NCBI GenBank assembly: GCA_027494035.1
Contig: JAOSJQ010000001.1
Coordinates: 2,790,001-2,854,000, forward strand
Direction: 5' to 3'
Source: UTCFX2 sp002050125
Lineage (GTDB): Bacteria; Chloroflexota; Anaerolineae; Anaerolineales; UBA4823
DNA: 64,000 nt
The notes beneath the pieces were generated by a model. That model had not been told where the DNA came from. It saw only the letters and a list, made by a program, of their open reading frames with translations, and did not search any database. Of this stretch, positions 1-9,459 are shown in pieces. Numbering within the stretch: position 1 is the first letter of the stretch; each line of letters starts with the position of its first letter. The translations under genes were made by a program, and so were the position numbers.

Positions 1-878
1 TTCATGGCGGGCAGGCGCATGATCTTGAGGTTGTTGCCCAGCGTGGTGGCATCGCGCACGCGGGCGACTCCCGCCTGGTGGAACGCCGCATCGACGACGC
101 GGTCGTCGCTGGTGAGCGAGGCGGTGTGCGAGAGGGCGATCTTCTGCCCCAGCCGCCCGATGTTGGATTTGAACGCCAGGATTGGCTTTTCGGAGCGCCG
201 AGCGATCTCCATGAGCCGCCGCCCGTCGCCGATGCTTTCGAGGTACAGGAAGATCAGCCCGGTCTGGTCGTCTTCGATGAGGTATTCGAGCAGGTCTTCG
301 GCGGTCTTATCGAGCATGTTGCCGACCGAGACGAACTTGTTCAGCCCCAAGCCCTCGTTGGCGAGCAGGTTGAGCACGCTCATCCCCACCCCGCCGCTCT
401 GGGTGATGATGGAGACCTCGCCGCGCTTGACAAAGCGGCTCAGGCGCGGGAACGGCACGCAAAACCCGTTCTCCATGTTGATCGCGCCGATGCAGTTGGG
501 TCCGATGAAGTGGATGCCGTAGCGCCGCGAGATTTCGCAGATCTGGTCTTCGAGCTGGCGCCCTTCCTCGGTGTACTCGCGGAAACCGGCGGTCTCGATG
601 ATGGCGCGCGGGATACCCTTCTGCCCGCACTGTTCGAGGATCGCCGGGACGGTGTGCGCCGGGGTGAACACCACCGCCAGGTCGACGTGATCGGGGATGT
701 CCAGCACGGAATGGTAGATGCGGCGGGTTTCGATCGCGCCGCCGCTCGGTCCCACGGCGTACACGATGCCGTTGAAGTCGTACTCGACCAGGTTGGCGAC
801 AATGTTGCGCCCCAGGTTGGTGGGTTTGGCTGAAACGCCGATCACTGCCACGCTGGACGGGTAGAAAAATTCACGCAT
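1..878 (-). CDS. ADP-forming acyl-CoA synthetase, CoA-binding part (partial, runs off window start)
   Basis: About 292 N-terminal codons are present and the frame is open through base 1. The protein begins MREFFYPSSVAVIGVS, a Rossmann-type CoA-binding domain, followed by a succinyl-CoA-synthetase-like domain with GPNCIG (near residue 125) and ITQSGGVG (near 156). This is the order found in the alpha part of ADP-forming acetate--CoA ligases, which interconvert acyl-CoA + ADP + Pi and acid + CoA + ATP. The start is supported by GGGAGG just upstream of the ATG. Whether an ATP-grasp beta part follows in the same chain lies outside the window. The exact acyl substrate cannot be told. Confidence 0.85.
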   Translation of the reverse strand, partial: MREFFYPSSVAVIGVSAKPTNLGRNIVANLVEYDFNGIVYAVGPSGGAIETRRIYHSVLDIPDHVDLAVVFTPAHTVPAILEQCGQKGIPRAIIETAGFREYTEEGRQLEDQICEISRRYGIHFIGPNCIGAINMENGFCVPFPRLSRFVKRGEVSIITQSGGVGMSVLNLLANEGLGLNKFVSVGNMLDKTAEDLLEYLIEDDQTGLIFLYLESIGDGRRLMEIARRSEKPILAFKSNIGRLGQKIALSHTASLTSDDRVVDAAFHQAGVARVRDATTLGNNLKIMRLPAM

Positions 879-1063
879 TCTCGCCTCCCGCTTGGGGTAT
901 TCGCTGAATTTGGATGAGCCGGACCCAGGACGACTGAGCCCGTTCGAGGATGCGTTTATTTTACCGCACATGCGCCGAAAGCGGCTTCTTCGGGCGTCTT
1001 TGGATCGCTTGTTTTACTTCCCTGCGGCGGAAGCGCGGGGATTACAGCATCAGATAGGGGCGT

Positions 1064-3214
1064 TTAGATGGACGAGCGGACGGGCATGCGCAGCCGCCCC
1101 GTCCCGTTGCTGTTGCGCAGCATCTCCGAGCCCAGCCAGCCGGTGACCGGTTTAGAGATGTAAAAGCCCTGCCCGTACTCGCATTTGAGGCTGCGCAGTT
1201 GGCTGATCTGGTGCGCCGATTCGACCCCCTCGGCGATGGCTTCCATGCCCAGGCTGTTTGCCAGCGTCACAATCGAGCGCACGATCTGGGCGTGGTTGTT
1301 GTTGTCCTTCATGTGGTTGATGAACGTCGAATCGATCTTGATCGAACTGACCGGCAGGCGCTGCAAATAGGAGAACGAACTGTAACCCGTGCCAAAATCG
1401 TCGATCTGCAGGCGGATGCCCAGCCCGACCAGCCGTTCGAGCGTGCTATTGAACCGCTCGTCGTTCTCGACGAACAGGCTTTCGGTGATCTCCAAATAGA
1501 GGAAGCGCGCGTCCAGACCGGTTTGTTCGAGCGCCGCTTGCACCTGGTTGACAAAATCGGGGTCGCCAAACTGTTTGCCCGAGACGTTCACGTGGATGGT
1601 CAGCGCGGGCGACTTGGGGAATTGGCGGTGCCAGGCGACCATCTGGCGGCAGGCTTCCTGCAACACCCACAAGCCGAGCGAATGGATCAGCCCGGTTTCT
1701 TCGGCGATCGGGATAAATTCGCGCGGCGGGATCTCGCCGCGTTCCGGGTGGGTCCAGCGCATGAGGGCTTCGAACCCCATCAGCTCCCAGTTGCGCAGCG
1801 AGATGATCGGCTGGTAGTTGACCGAAAGCTGCCCCCTTTCGAGGGCGGTGCGCAGCTCGTTTTCCATCTGCAGGCGCAGCATGACGCGCTGGCGCATGCT
1901 GGTTTCGAACACCACGTGACAGGATTTGCCGTGCATCTTGGCGTGGTACATGGCGATGTCGGCGTCGCGCAGCAGGTCGTCGGTGCGCTCGTAGCCCAGC
2001 CCGCTCAGCACAATCCCGATGCTGGCGGAGATGACCACGCTGTGATCGTTCAATTCGATCGGTTTGCGAAACTCGGCGTGGATGCGTTCGGCGACCTCGG
2101 TCGCGTCCTGGTCGCTCTTGATGTCATCGAGCAGCACCACGAACTCGTCGCCGCCAAAGCGCGAGACGGTGTCCACCGCGCGCAGGCAGGTTTCGAGCTT
2201 CTGCGAGCAGGCGATCAGCAGGTGGTCGCCAAAGGTGTGCCCCAGGCTGTCGTTGATCATCTTGAAGCGGTCGAGATCGAGGAAGAGCACCGCGTAGCGG
2301 TACTCGGGGCGGCGGCGCGCGATCGTGATGGCGCGGTCGAGGCGGTCGAGGAACAGCAGGCGGTTGGGCAGACCGGTGAGGGTGTCGTGAAAGGCGAAGT
2401 GGTGGAGCTGGCGCTCGGCTTTCTTGCGCGACGAGATGTCGGTCTGCGAGCCGGCGATGCGGTAGGCTTTGCCCGCCGGGTCGCGCACCGCCAGCCCGCG
2501 CACCAGCGCCCAGCGGTACTCGCCGTCCTTGTGGCGGATGCGGTATTCCATCTCGAACAGTTCGCTGTGCCCCTGGATGTGCGCGGTGAGCGCCCAGCGG
2601 AAGCGCGCCTGGTCTTCGGGGTGGATGCGCGACAGCCACTCGTCGGGGCGGTTGCTCAGCTCGGCATTCTCATAGCCGAGCATCTCCTTCCAGCGCGGCG
2701 AGAAATAAATCTGGTTGGCGCGCAGCGACCAGTCCCAAATGCCGTCGTACGAGCCTTCGACCGCGAGCATGTAGCGTTCGCGGCTTTCGCACAGCGCTTC
2801 TTCGGCGTGTTTGCGTTCGATCGCGTAGCGGATGGTGCGCACCAGCAGCGCGCCGCTCAGGTCGGTCTTGATAATGTAGTCCTCGGCGCCCTCGCGGATG
2901 GCTTGCAGCGCGAGGCTTTCGTCGTCCAGGTTAGTGAGCAGCACGACCGCGGCGTCCCCTGCGGCGGCAGCGACCGCGCGGAAGGTGTCGATGCCGCGGC
3001 TGTCGGGCAGCGTGATGTCCGAGAGGATGATCTGCGGGGCTAAGCCGGGCGCCGTCTGCAGCGCCTCGGTCAGGCTGGCGGCGCGGGTGAGGCGATAGTC
3101 GAAACCGCGCGTCAACCCCAGCATCTCGCGGATCAGCAGCGCGTCGTCATCGCTGTCTTCAATGAGCAGGATCTCGATTAGAGGATCGTTTTCGGCAATG
3201 TGATTGTTGTCCAT
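1064..3214 (-). CDS. Response regulator with PAS, GGDEF and EAL domains (c-di-GMP turnover)
   Basis: The 716-residue protein has a receiver domain (residues ~10-130, ILLIEDSDDDALLIREML), a PAS/PAC sensor (~140-270), a GGDEF domain (~285-445) and an EAL domain (~455-700). The cyclase motif FGGDEF is intact near 351, with an RAVD inhibitory-site motif five residues before GGDEF. The phosphodiesterase motif FEALMRW near 480 and the loop IDDFGTGYSS are also intact. Both synthesis and breakdown of cyclic di-GMP are therefore chemically possible, with phosphorylation and PAS input probably setting the balance. A GTG/ATG extension to 3370 exists, but AGGAAA sits a few bases before the ATG at 3214, so I chose that start. 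No partner histidine kinase is adjacent. Confidence 0.9.
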   Translation of the reverse strand: MDNNHIAENDPLIEILLIEDSDDDALLIREMLGLTRGFDYRLTRAASLTEALQTAPGLAPQIILSDITLPDSRGIDTFRAVAAAAGDAAVVLLTNLDDESLALQAIREGAEDYIIKTDLSGALLVRTIRYAIERKHAEEALCESRERYMLAVEGSYDGIWDWSLRANQIYFSPRWKEMLGYENAELSNRPDEWLSRIHPEDQARFRWALTAHIQGHSELFEMEYRIRHKDGEYRWALVRGLAVRDPAGKAYRIAGSQTDISSRKKAERQLHHFAFHDTLTGLPNRLLFLDRLDRAITIARRRPEYRYAVLFLDLDRFKMINDSLGHTFGDHLLIACSQKLETCLRAVDTVSRFGGDEFVVLLDDIKSDQDATEVAERIHAEFRKPIELNDHSVVISASIGIVLSGLGYERTDDLLRDADIAMYHAKMHGKSCHVVFETSMRQRVMLRLQMENELRTALERGQLSVNYQPIISLRNWELMGFEALMRWTHPERGEIPPREFIPIAEETGLIHSLGLWVLQEACRQMVAWHRQFPKSPALTIHVNVSGKQFGDPDFVNQVQAALEQTGLDARFLYLEITESLFVENDERFNSTLERLVGLGIRLQIDDFGTGYSSFSYLQRLPVSSIKIDSTFINHMKDNNNHAQIVRSIVTLANSLGMEAIAEGVESAHQISQLRSLKCEYGQGFYISKPVTGWLGSEMLRNSNGTGRLRMPVRSSI

Positions 3215-3447
3215 GATTTCCTGCGGGTTTCCCACCGTTCGTGTCTTGCTTGACGTGTCCGTTCGGGTTAATCGTTGCAAGGTCTGTGCCGGGGAGCCTT
3301 CCTCTACCGATAATGTGCCAATGTCGGGGTTTGGTGAGCGATCGGATAAAATTACTCCATTATTCATCACTGCGGCGTCGGGCTGGGGGCGGACGGCGGT
3401 CTGCCGGAAAGCTGCGTTTCAAGATGCACACCAGGAGAGGGACCTCG

Positions 3448-4515
3448 ATGAGATTCAGACGCTTTTTTCTACAGATCGCCGGTTCGATTGCCGGCGCGTT
3501 GGTCTTATTGGCGCTTTTCGTGCTGTTCAGCCACAACCTGCGCCCGGCTGCGGCGAGCGAAGCCGGCTGGGCGCTCGAGTTCGACGGGGTGGACGACTAC
3601 GTCGTGCTCACCTCTACGATGCTGATGCTGGGACAGGGCTGGACCGAGACCAAGTCTGCCAACCTGTGGGTGCTGCCCACCCGCGCCGGGCGCGTCTGCA
3701 CGCACAATGACGTGGCGGAGTGCGACGCGGTTTTTGGCGATTTTCCGCGCTGGTGGGGCATCTCAATCGGCGAGGTCAACGGTCAGGACCGCATCTGGGT
3801 CTGGAATCGGGACGAAGACATCGATCAGATCGGGGTGCCGTACACGCTGGACGAGTGGGTCAACATTGCGCTGGTGCACGACGCGGGGGTGCTGAGCGCC
3901 TACAAAAACGGGACGCTGGTTGGGTCGGTCAACAGCGGCTACACCCGCCAGCCGCACACCGGCGCGTGGCCCACGATCTACTTCGGCGGGATGCTCCAAC
4001 TGCCCTCCACTGCCTGGCCCTTCCAGGGTCAGATTGACGAGCTGCGGCTGTGGAACCGCCCGCTGAGCGCATTCGAGATCCAGCAGGGGATGTACGCCGA
4101 GTTGAACGGCGACGAACTCGGGCTGAAAGCCTACTACTCGATGCTGCCAGGCAACGGGCTGGAGTTGTACGACGACAGCACGGCGGGCTGGAACGGTTAT
4201 CTGTTGGACGGCAAGCTGCCGGGCATCCCGGGCAACGGCACGCCGCCGCAATGGGTGGAATCGGGCGCGTTCGAGGGCGTCCCGCCAACCCACACGCCGA
4301 CCGCCACCACCTCGACCACCCATACCGCCACGCCGACCGCGACTGCCACCGCCACCGCCACCGCAACCGCCACTGCCACTGCCACGGCGACTGCCACGCC
4401 CACCCACACCGCAACCGCCACTGCGACGCCGACGCATACCGCCACCGCAACCGAGCCGGCGGTCGATCCCGGCGGCGTGCAGCTCTTCATCCCCAAAGCG
4501 GTGAAGAGCCCCTGA
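3448..4515 (+). CDS. Secreted LamG-domain protein with Thr/Ala-rich tail
   Basis: The 355-residue protein has an N-terminal hydrophobic signal segment (residues ~9-30, ending near AAASEAG). A concanavalin-like LamG domain of ~200 residues follows, opening WALEFDGVDDYVVL and including IYFGGM and QIDELRLWNRPLSAFEI, a typical laminin-G-3 pattern. After that comes a linker of Thr-Ala and Thr-Pro repeats encoded by a simple ACC/GCC tract, and a tail ending VQLFIPKAVKSP. LamG domains of this kind bind glycans or proteins outside the cell. The start at 3448 is chosen because AGGAGAGG lies seven bases upstream. Longer in-frame starts have no such site. No catalytic domain is visible. Confidence 0.85.
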   Translation: MRFRRFFLQIAGSIAGALVLLALFVLFSHNLRPAAASEAGWALEFDGVDDYVVLTSTMLMLGQGWTETKSANLWVLPTRAGRVCTHNDVAECDAVFGDFPRWWGISIGEVNGQDRIWVWNRDEDIDQIGVPYTLDEWVNIALVHDAGVLSAYKNGTLVGSVNSGYTRQPHTGAWPTIYFGGMLQLPSTAWPFQGQIDELRLWNRPLSAFEIQQGMYAELNGDELGLKAYYSMLPGNGLELYDDSTAGWNGYLLDGKLPGIPGNGTPPQWVESGAFEGVPPTHTPTATTSTTHTATPTATATATATATATATATATATPTHTATATATPTHTATATEPAVDPGGVQLFIPKAVKSP

Positions 4516-4589
4516 TAGGTTAGCGGCTCAACACAGTTTCGGGGGAGTAACGCCGCAATTGCGTTTTCAAGCGGATAAGTTCATGCCGC

Positions 4590-4612
4590 ACGCCGCGCCT
4601 TTAGCGCGGCGT
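4590..4612. terminator. Bidirectional hairpin between convergent genes
   Basis: A perfect 9-bp stem (ACGCCGCGC / GCGCGGCGT) with a CTTTA loop is followed by TTCGG. It lies between the convergent LamG and nuclease genes, so it probably terminates both. Confidence 0.6.
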
Positions 4613-4641
4613 TTCGGTTGTAAGGGGGTGCAGGGGATGGA

Positions 4642-5820
4642 TTAGCTTCCCGTTCCAGTTTCGTCCAGATCGCCCGGCTCGCAGCCGATCCCGTTGTCGT
4701 TCTGGTCGAAACCGTGCGGGTCGGCTGGCAGCACAGTGAAGTTAGTGTATTCGACGTGCTCCTCACCGTACATTACGATGAGATCCTGGCAGGTGAGAAA
4801 GGGCGGCGGCGATGGGATACATACAGTGGGATACGCCGGGTCGCAGTTGGGACCGCGGGTGAAGGTAACCGCTGGCGTAATCCTTCCGGTTGGGGTGATC
4901 CCTCCGGTCGGCGTGAGGCTGGCAGCCTGCGGGGGCGTGGGCGTCTCGGTGGGCGGTGGCGCGGATGTGTTGCCCGGCTGGCGGGTGGCTGGCGGAGCAG
5001 CCGCGCCCGGTGTGCGCGTTGCGCCGCTGGCGGGGGTCGAAGCGCCGTTGGGGGTCCGCGAAACGGCGGGCAGCGAGGGGATGGCAGTTTCCGTGGGGCT
5101 GTCGATCAGCGCCGCCTCGAACGTCGGAGCAGCTGCCCAGCGCCCGAGCCCCTCCAGGCTGGCAGACTGCTGCGCCAGTTCCAGCGCCGCGCCGCACGAC
5201 TGCGCCGGGCTGTCCGGGTCGAATTCCGCCAGCCCGTGGCGGATCAGCTCGTAATTCAGGAACAGCCCGCTGTCGCTCAAGATCACGTAGCGCTCCAACT
5301 GCCCCAGCGCGTCGCGGTCGACGCCCGGCTCCTGGATGAGCTGCACCACCTGACCCGCCGCCCAGCCGGCGTTCTGCGTGGCAGCCGGGGGTCCAAAGAA
5401 TGCCGGGCTGGGGAGCGCCGCCGCCGCTCGCACGCCCAGGTAATGCACGCTGCGCTGCGCGCCCTCGAGTTCCACGACGATGGTATTGCCGCCGCTCGCC
5501 CACAGCACCCGCGCGTAGGTCGTTGCGCCGCCGGGCGGCAGGCACGAGATCGGGGGCAGCGCGGTTTGGGTCGCCGCGACGGCGGAGGCGGTGGGGGTCA
5601 CGGCGAGGCTGGGCGCCGCCGAGGGTTTCGGGCGGCTGGTGGACTTGGCGGGCGCGGCGGTCCAGGCTTCCCAAACGACCGCGCTGGGCGTGGGGGTGCG
5701 GCTGGCTGAACGCGCGTTTCGCCCAGGGAACGGCAGGTTGAACCAGCCGCAAGCCATAAGCAGCAGCAGCGCCGGCAGCAGCGCCAGCAAAACGCGGGTT
5801 TTCACGACGGGTTGGTTCAC
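4642..5820 (-). CDS. Lipoprotein with thermonuclease-like and excalibur domains
   Basis: The 392-residue protein starts with a lipoprotein signal (lipobox LLLMAC, Cys near residue 24). A staphylococcal-nuclease-like domain follows (residues ~95-235, beginning TYARVLWASGGNTIVVEL). A Pro/Thr-rich linker leads to a C-terminal excalibur calcium-binding motif (TCQDL ... DPHGFDQNDNGIGCEPG). The combination is typical of secreted nucleases in Gram-positive bacteria and Chloroflexota. I did not confirm every catalytic Arg/Glu of the nuclease fold, so activity is inferred. The start is a GTG with no clear ribosome-binding site, and a TACAAT box lies eight bases upstream, so the transcript may be leaderless. 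Confidence 0.8.
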   Translation of the reverse strand: MNQPVVKTRVLLALLPALLLLMACGWFNLPFPGRNARSASRTPTPSAVVWEAWTAAPAKSTSRPKPSAAPSLAVTPTASAVAATQTALPPISCLPPGGATTYARVLWASGGNTIVVELEGAQRSVHYLGVRAAAALPSPAFFGPPAATQNAGWAAGQVVQLIQEPGVDRDALGQLERYVILSDSGLFLNYELIRHGLAEFDPDSPAQSCGAALELAQQSASLEGLGRWAAAPTFEAALIDSPTETAIPSLPAVSRTPNGASTPASGATRTPGAAAPPATRQPGNTSAPPPTETPTPPQAASLTPTGGITPTGRITPAVTFTRGPNCDPAYPTVCIPSPPPFLTCQDLIVMYGEEHVEYTNFTVLPADPHGFDQNDNGIGCEPGDLDETGTGS

Positions 5821-5828
5821 CGCGGATA

Positions 5829-5834
5829 ATTGTA
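5829..5834 (-). promoter_or_regulatory. Candidate -10 box eight bases before the nuclease GTG
   Basis: On the minus strand TACAAT is followed by exactly eight bases and then the GTG at 5820. That is the spacing expected if transcription starts at the initiation codon. No -35 match is evident. Confidence 0.35.
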
Positions 5835-5843
5835 TCAGGCGTT

Positions 5844-6305
5844 TCAGCGCAGCAGCGGCAGGATGTAGGCGTAATACAGCGCCGTAAGCAGGATCTGGAC
5901 GCTGACGATGATCCAGAAGCGCGCCTGGAAGCTGGGCTTGGCGGTTTTGTGGCGGAAAATCAGCATCCCCAGCAGGGCGCCCAGGCTGCCAAACAGCAGC
6001 GCCAGCAGCAATAGCAGCTTTTCGGGCACCCGCAAGCGCCGCGTTTCCGCCAGGTTTTTATCGGTGGCGTAGACCAGCAAGGCGGTCAGGTTGATGGCGA
6101 TTAGCCAGGCGCTGAACGGATCCAGTTCGAGGCGCAGCCACAGGAAGATCGTCAATATAGCCGCCATCAGCAGGCTGATGACGGCGAAGCTGACGAAGGG
6201 GTTGCGCGTTTTGCGCCGCGGCGCGTTCGGCGCGCTTTTCTTCACGGGTTTTGCCGCGCTCTTTTGCGCGGGTTTTGGCGCGGTTTTTTTAGCGGGTTTT
6301 GCCAC
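5844..6305 (-). CDS. DUF1294 membrane protein
   Basis: The 153-residue protein has a Lys/Ala/Pro-rich N-terminal tail (~35 residues), then about four hydrophobic segments. The DUF1294 signature YATDKNLAETRRLRVPEK is followed by a glycine-rich helix and FRHKTAKPSF. The family's function is unknown. The basic Ala-Lys-Pro tail resembles nucleic-acid- or wall-contacting tails, but that is only a resemblance. It lies 23 bases upstream of the nuclease lipoprotein gene on the same strand. Confidence 0.85.
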   Translation of the reverse strand: MAKPAKKTAPKPAQKSAAKPVKKSAPNAPRRKTRNPFVSFAVISLLMAAILTIFLWLRLELDPFSAWLIAINLTALLVYATDKNLAETRRLRVPEKLLLLLALLFGSLGALLGMLIFRHKTAKPSFQARFWIIVSVQILLTALYYAYILPLLR

Positions 6306-6340
6306 GAGATCGAACGCTCCCTGCCCTGCCGGTGTTCAAA

Positions 6341-6366
6341 ATCGGCGGTCAAGGCTGACCGCCGAT
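6341..6366. promoter_or_regulatory. Perfect 11-bp inverted repeat in a divergent intergenic region
   Basis: ATCGGCGGTCA and TGACCGCCGAT face each other across a 4-base spacer, between the divergent DUF1294 and XRE-cupin genes. It could be an operator for the adjacent regulator or an RNA hairpin in the DUF1294 leader. The sequence alone does not decide. Confidence 0.4.
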
Positions 6367-6527
6367 CCATTGTATCCTGTCCGGTGGAATTTTACAAACC
6401 AAAAAACGCAGGCGGCTGTTCCGCAGTCGAAAAACCCGCCCGGCGGCGCGCGCCCGTCCGGCGTGCATCTGTTCAAACGCAGCGAATTCGTATAAAATAG
6501 ATGAAGATTAACCGAACGAGGTAAAGC

Positions 6528-7136
6528 ATGGAAAAGCCATTTTCTCTGGGGTCCAGGCTGCGCTCGATCCGCGACGAGCGCGGTTATTCACAGCGCGAAC
6601 TGGCGCGCCTGTCGGGGATCTCGACCAACGCCGTCAGCCTGATCGAACGGGATGAAAATTCGCCCAGCGTGGCGACGCTGCATAGCCTGGCGACCGCGTT
6701 GAACGTCAAGATGGGCTACTTCTTCGAGGACGGCGCGCCGCAGCAGGTGCTCTACCTGCCGGCGGGGCGGCGCCCGGCGATCACGAGCAAGGGTACTCAC
6801 ATCGAAGGGGCGGGCGCGCGCCTGCCGCGCCAGGAGATCGAACCGTTTTATATAACGCTGGAGCCAAAATCCAGCAGCGGCGAGCGCCAAGTGGTGCATA
6901 CCGAGCACGAATTTGTCTATTGCCTGCGCGGCGGGGTGGAATATCTGATCGACGGCGAGATTTATAAGCTGCAACCCGGCGACTTTCTGGTCTTCGAAGC
7001 CCACCTGCCGCACCTGTGGCGCAACCCGGGCGAGGAAGAAGCGGCTTTTCTGTTGGTGCTGCAAACGCCGAACGAATCGACCGAGCCGGTGAACCGCCAT
7101 TTTTCGAGTTATCCCTCGATCACCCACATCGGCTGA
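6528..7136 (+). CDS. XRE-family regulator with C-terminal cupin domain
   Basis: The 202-residue protein has an N-terminal helix-turn-helix (residues ~10-65: LRSIRDERGYSQRELARLSG, then TNAVSLIERDENSPSVATL). A C-terminal cupin_2 domain follows (residues ~115-185, with HTEHEFVYCLRGGVEYLIDGE and PGDFLVFEAHLPH). Regulators of this build usually repress or activate genes in response to a small ligand held by the cupin. Examples control polyamine, amino-acid or phosphonate genes. GAGGT lies before the ATG and a TATAAA box at 6491. No co-transcribed target is present: the next gene converges from the other strand across a terminator. Confidence 0.9.
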   Translation: MEKPFSLGSRLRSIRDERGYSQRELARLSGISTNAVSLIERDENSPSVATLHSLATALNVKMGYFFEDGAPQQVLYLPAGRRPAITSKGTHIEGAGARLPRQEIEPFYITLEPKSSSGERQVVHTEHEFVYCLRGGVEYLIDGEIYKLQPGDFLVFEAHLPHLWRNPGEEEAAFLLVLQTPNESTEPVNRHFSSYPSITHIG

Positions 7137-7170
7137 AGCTCCAGCGCAGCCGCGGCATGTTTGAATAAAA

Positions 7171-7205
7171 AAACCTGGGAGGCTCCGCAGAGTCTCCCAG
7201 GTTTT
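7171..7205. terminator. Bidirectional rho-independent terminator
   Basis: An 11-bp perfect stem (AAACCTGGGAG / CTCCCAGGTTT) is flanked by A-rich sequence on one side and TTTT on the other. It lies between the convergent XRE-cupin gene and the binding-protein gene. Confidence 0.85.
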
Positions 7206-7215
7206 GATTCGGGCG

Positions 7216-9385
7216 TTAACGGTTGAGCAATTCGACCGACTGGCTGACAGTCCCGCCGCCGCTCGGACTGCTGACCGTGAGTGCGTAGATGATCGGGCTG
7301 CCAATCCCGACGTCGCTGATGCAGTCGCGGTAGCTGCCGGTGTAGGAAGCGCCGCTCACGATCGCATTGCCGTTGCGGTAGAGATCCACGCTCGCCTGCC
7401 CCGAATAGCTGACCGACCAGTTCAAGTCCACGCACTGACCCAGGGTGATGATCTGCGGCGCTGCGTCGAAAATGGAGATGACGGGCGGTACGGGCGTTGG
7501 AGGCGCGGCGCTGCGGACGCGCACAAACTGGGAAGCCTGGGCGGAGCCGGCGGACGCCGAATCCACTTTGAGCAGATAGGTGTACTGCCCGGCGGCGTCG
7601 GGGCAGTCCTGCTGCTGTCCCAGGGCGGGCAAACCGCTGCTGATCGGCGCGGCGTTGCGGAACAGCGTCGCGCTGGCAATGTTCGAGCCGCTGAACGACC
7701 AGGACAGGTTGAGGCACTGCCCCAGGGTGATGTCGGGGTTATCGGCGTTGAAGAAGATGATCTGCGGCGGCTGTTCCGGCGTGGGCGGGAGCGGCGCGGT
7801 CGGCTGCACCGCCGGGACGATGGTCACAACCTGCACGGCGGACGCCGAGCCCGCCCGAGCCGAATCGACCGTCAGCCGGTATTCGACCTGCCCGGCGCCG
7901 GGCGGGCAGTCGGTCGTGCTGCCGGTCTGCGGCAGATCGAACCAATACAGCACATTGTTGCGGAAGATGCGCGAGAAGGTGAGATTCTCTCCGCCAAACT
8001 GCCAGTCGATCCGCAGGCACTGCCCCTGGATGATCTGCTGCGGCTGCGCGGCGAAGAGGTAGATCGTGGGCGTGTTGGGCTGCGGCGTGGGCGGCGCCTG
8101 TCCGACCACCTCGAAACCGACCCACAACCGGTCGCCGAACTGAACCCCGGCGGGGTTGCGCAGGTTCCAGAAGCTCTGGTAGCGCCCCGGAACGCTAGGC
8201 GCAAGGATGTTCACGTAGATGTCGTACACGCCGCCCGGCGGGACTTCGTTTTGGACGACCACCGGGTTGCCCGCTACCGGCGCGTTTGGCGGCGCGCTGC
8301 CGGTGTAGATGAGAGCGTAGCGGTTGTCCCAGGTGCATGTACCGCTGTTCTGGATGCGCCAGCCCTTCAACATCTCCTGACCGGGCTGCACCGCCGGCGG
8401 GTTGGTCATGTTGGAGTCGGGGAACGATAGGTCCTGGACGAAGCGCATCCCATCCAGACAGGCGACGGGGGTGGCGGGCAGCTGGGTCGGCGCAGGGGGT
8501 GGGGATGGGCGGCGGTTTCTCGATGTTGAGATATTGCCGGGCGAGGGCAGCCAGGGTGCCGTCGTTCTGCATGGCGATTAGCGCGTCGTTGAGACGCTGC
8601 TGGAGCGTGTGCGCGCCCTGGGGGATGGCGATCGCAAACGATTGCGGGTTGAACCCGCGGGCGACGATTTTCACCGGGCGGTCACGCGCGGCAGCCTCGG
8701 CGGGCTGGAAATCGAGCATGAGCAGGTCGATGTCGGGGTCGGGGCGGGTGAGGGCGTCCAGCGCCTCGTTGGCGTTCTGGTACACGACCAGGCTTTGGGG
8801 AGACATCAGCCCCGGGGCGATCAGCGTGTCGTTGATCCAGTCCTCATAGACCGAGCCGCGCTGCACGCCCACGCGGTACTGCGCCAGGTCGTTCGGGCTG
8901 CCGAGCTGAATGGCAGAATCGGCGCGGGCGAGCAGCGCGTCTTCGCCGGTGTAGTAGATGTGCGAAAAGCCGACGTACTGGCCGCGCTCGGGCGTGATGG
9001 AAATCGCCGCGACCGCCGCATCGATCTGCCCGAGCATCAGCGCGTTGCCCAGCCCGTCGAACGCCATGTTGCGGATGTCGAGCTGCACGCCCAGACGTTT
9101 GCCGATCTCCTGGATGAGCGCCAGGTCGTAACCCTGGATGGTGAAGTCGGGTCCGATGTAGGCAAAGGGGGGGTAATCGGCGGACATGCCGACGACCATC
9201 GTGCCGCTGTTTTGGATGCGCAGCCAGGTGGGGTCGGGCGGCGGGGAGGTGGGCGCGGCGGTCCAGGGCGGGTTGACCCCGAGGAACAGGAACAGGATGA
9301 CGATCGCGATTGCGCAGGCGGTCATCACGATCAGCGCGATCAAAATAATCAAGATGGTGCGGTCTTTCATGGTCTGGACGCTCAT
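7216..9385 (-). pseudogene. Solute-binding protein fused to NBR1-type and Ig-like domains (one frameshift)
   Basis: Two overlapping frames make one protein. Part one (9385 to ~8500) has a TM segment (residues ~10-35) and an amino-acid-transporter-type binding domain (MVVGMSADYPPFAYIG ... GQIDAAVAAISITPERG). Part two has an NBR1-type Ig-like domain (GWRIQNSGTCTWDNRYALIYTG) and three Ig-like repeats, each opening with a (T/Q)LGQC- or QGQC-like strand. One extra G in the GGGGG run at 8495-8499 separates them. Removing it gives a 722-residue protein joined by a Pro/Thr linker (TPAPTQLPATPVACLDGMRF). The start has GAGGAGG five bases upstream. No permease or ATPase is adjacent, so it may be a surface sensor. 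I treat the frameshift as a probable sequence error. Confidence 0.8.
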
Positions 9386-9459
9386 CGATCCTCCTCAGCC
9401 AAGCCGCTTGCGTTTGATAGCTGAGATGATAACACAATCTGCACGCGCGGCAGGGGCGC

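Noticed and set aside
1199..3043. 614-codon open frame on the plus strand opposite the GGDEF-EAL gene
   Set aside because: It has no recognisable motif and a codon pattern expected from the antisense of high-G+C coding sequence. The opposite strand is a clear known protein.
4300..4450. Repetitive ACC/GCC tract as a possible CRISPR or minisatellite
   Set aside because: It encodes an in-frame Thr/Ala/Pro linker, and there are no spacers. No CRISPR array was seen in the window.
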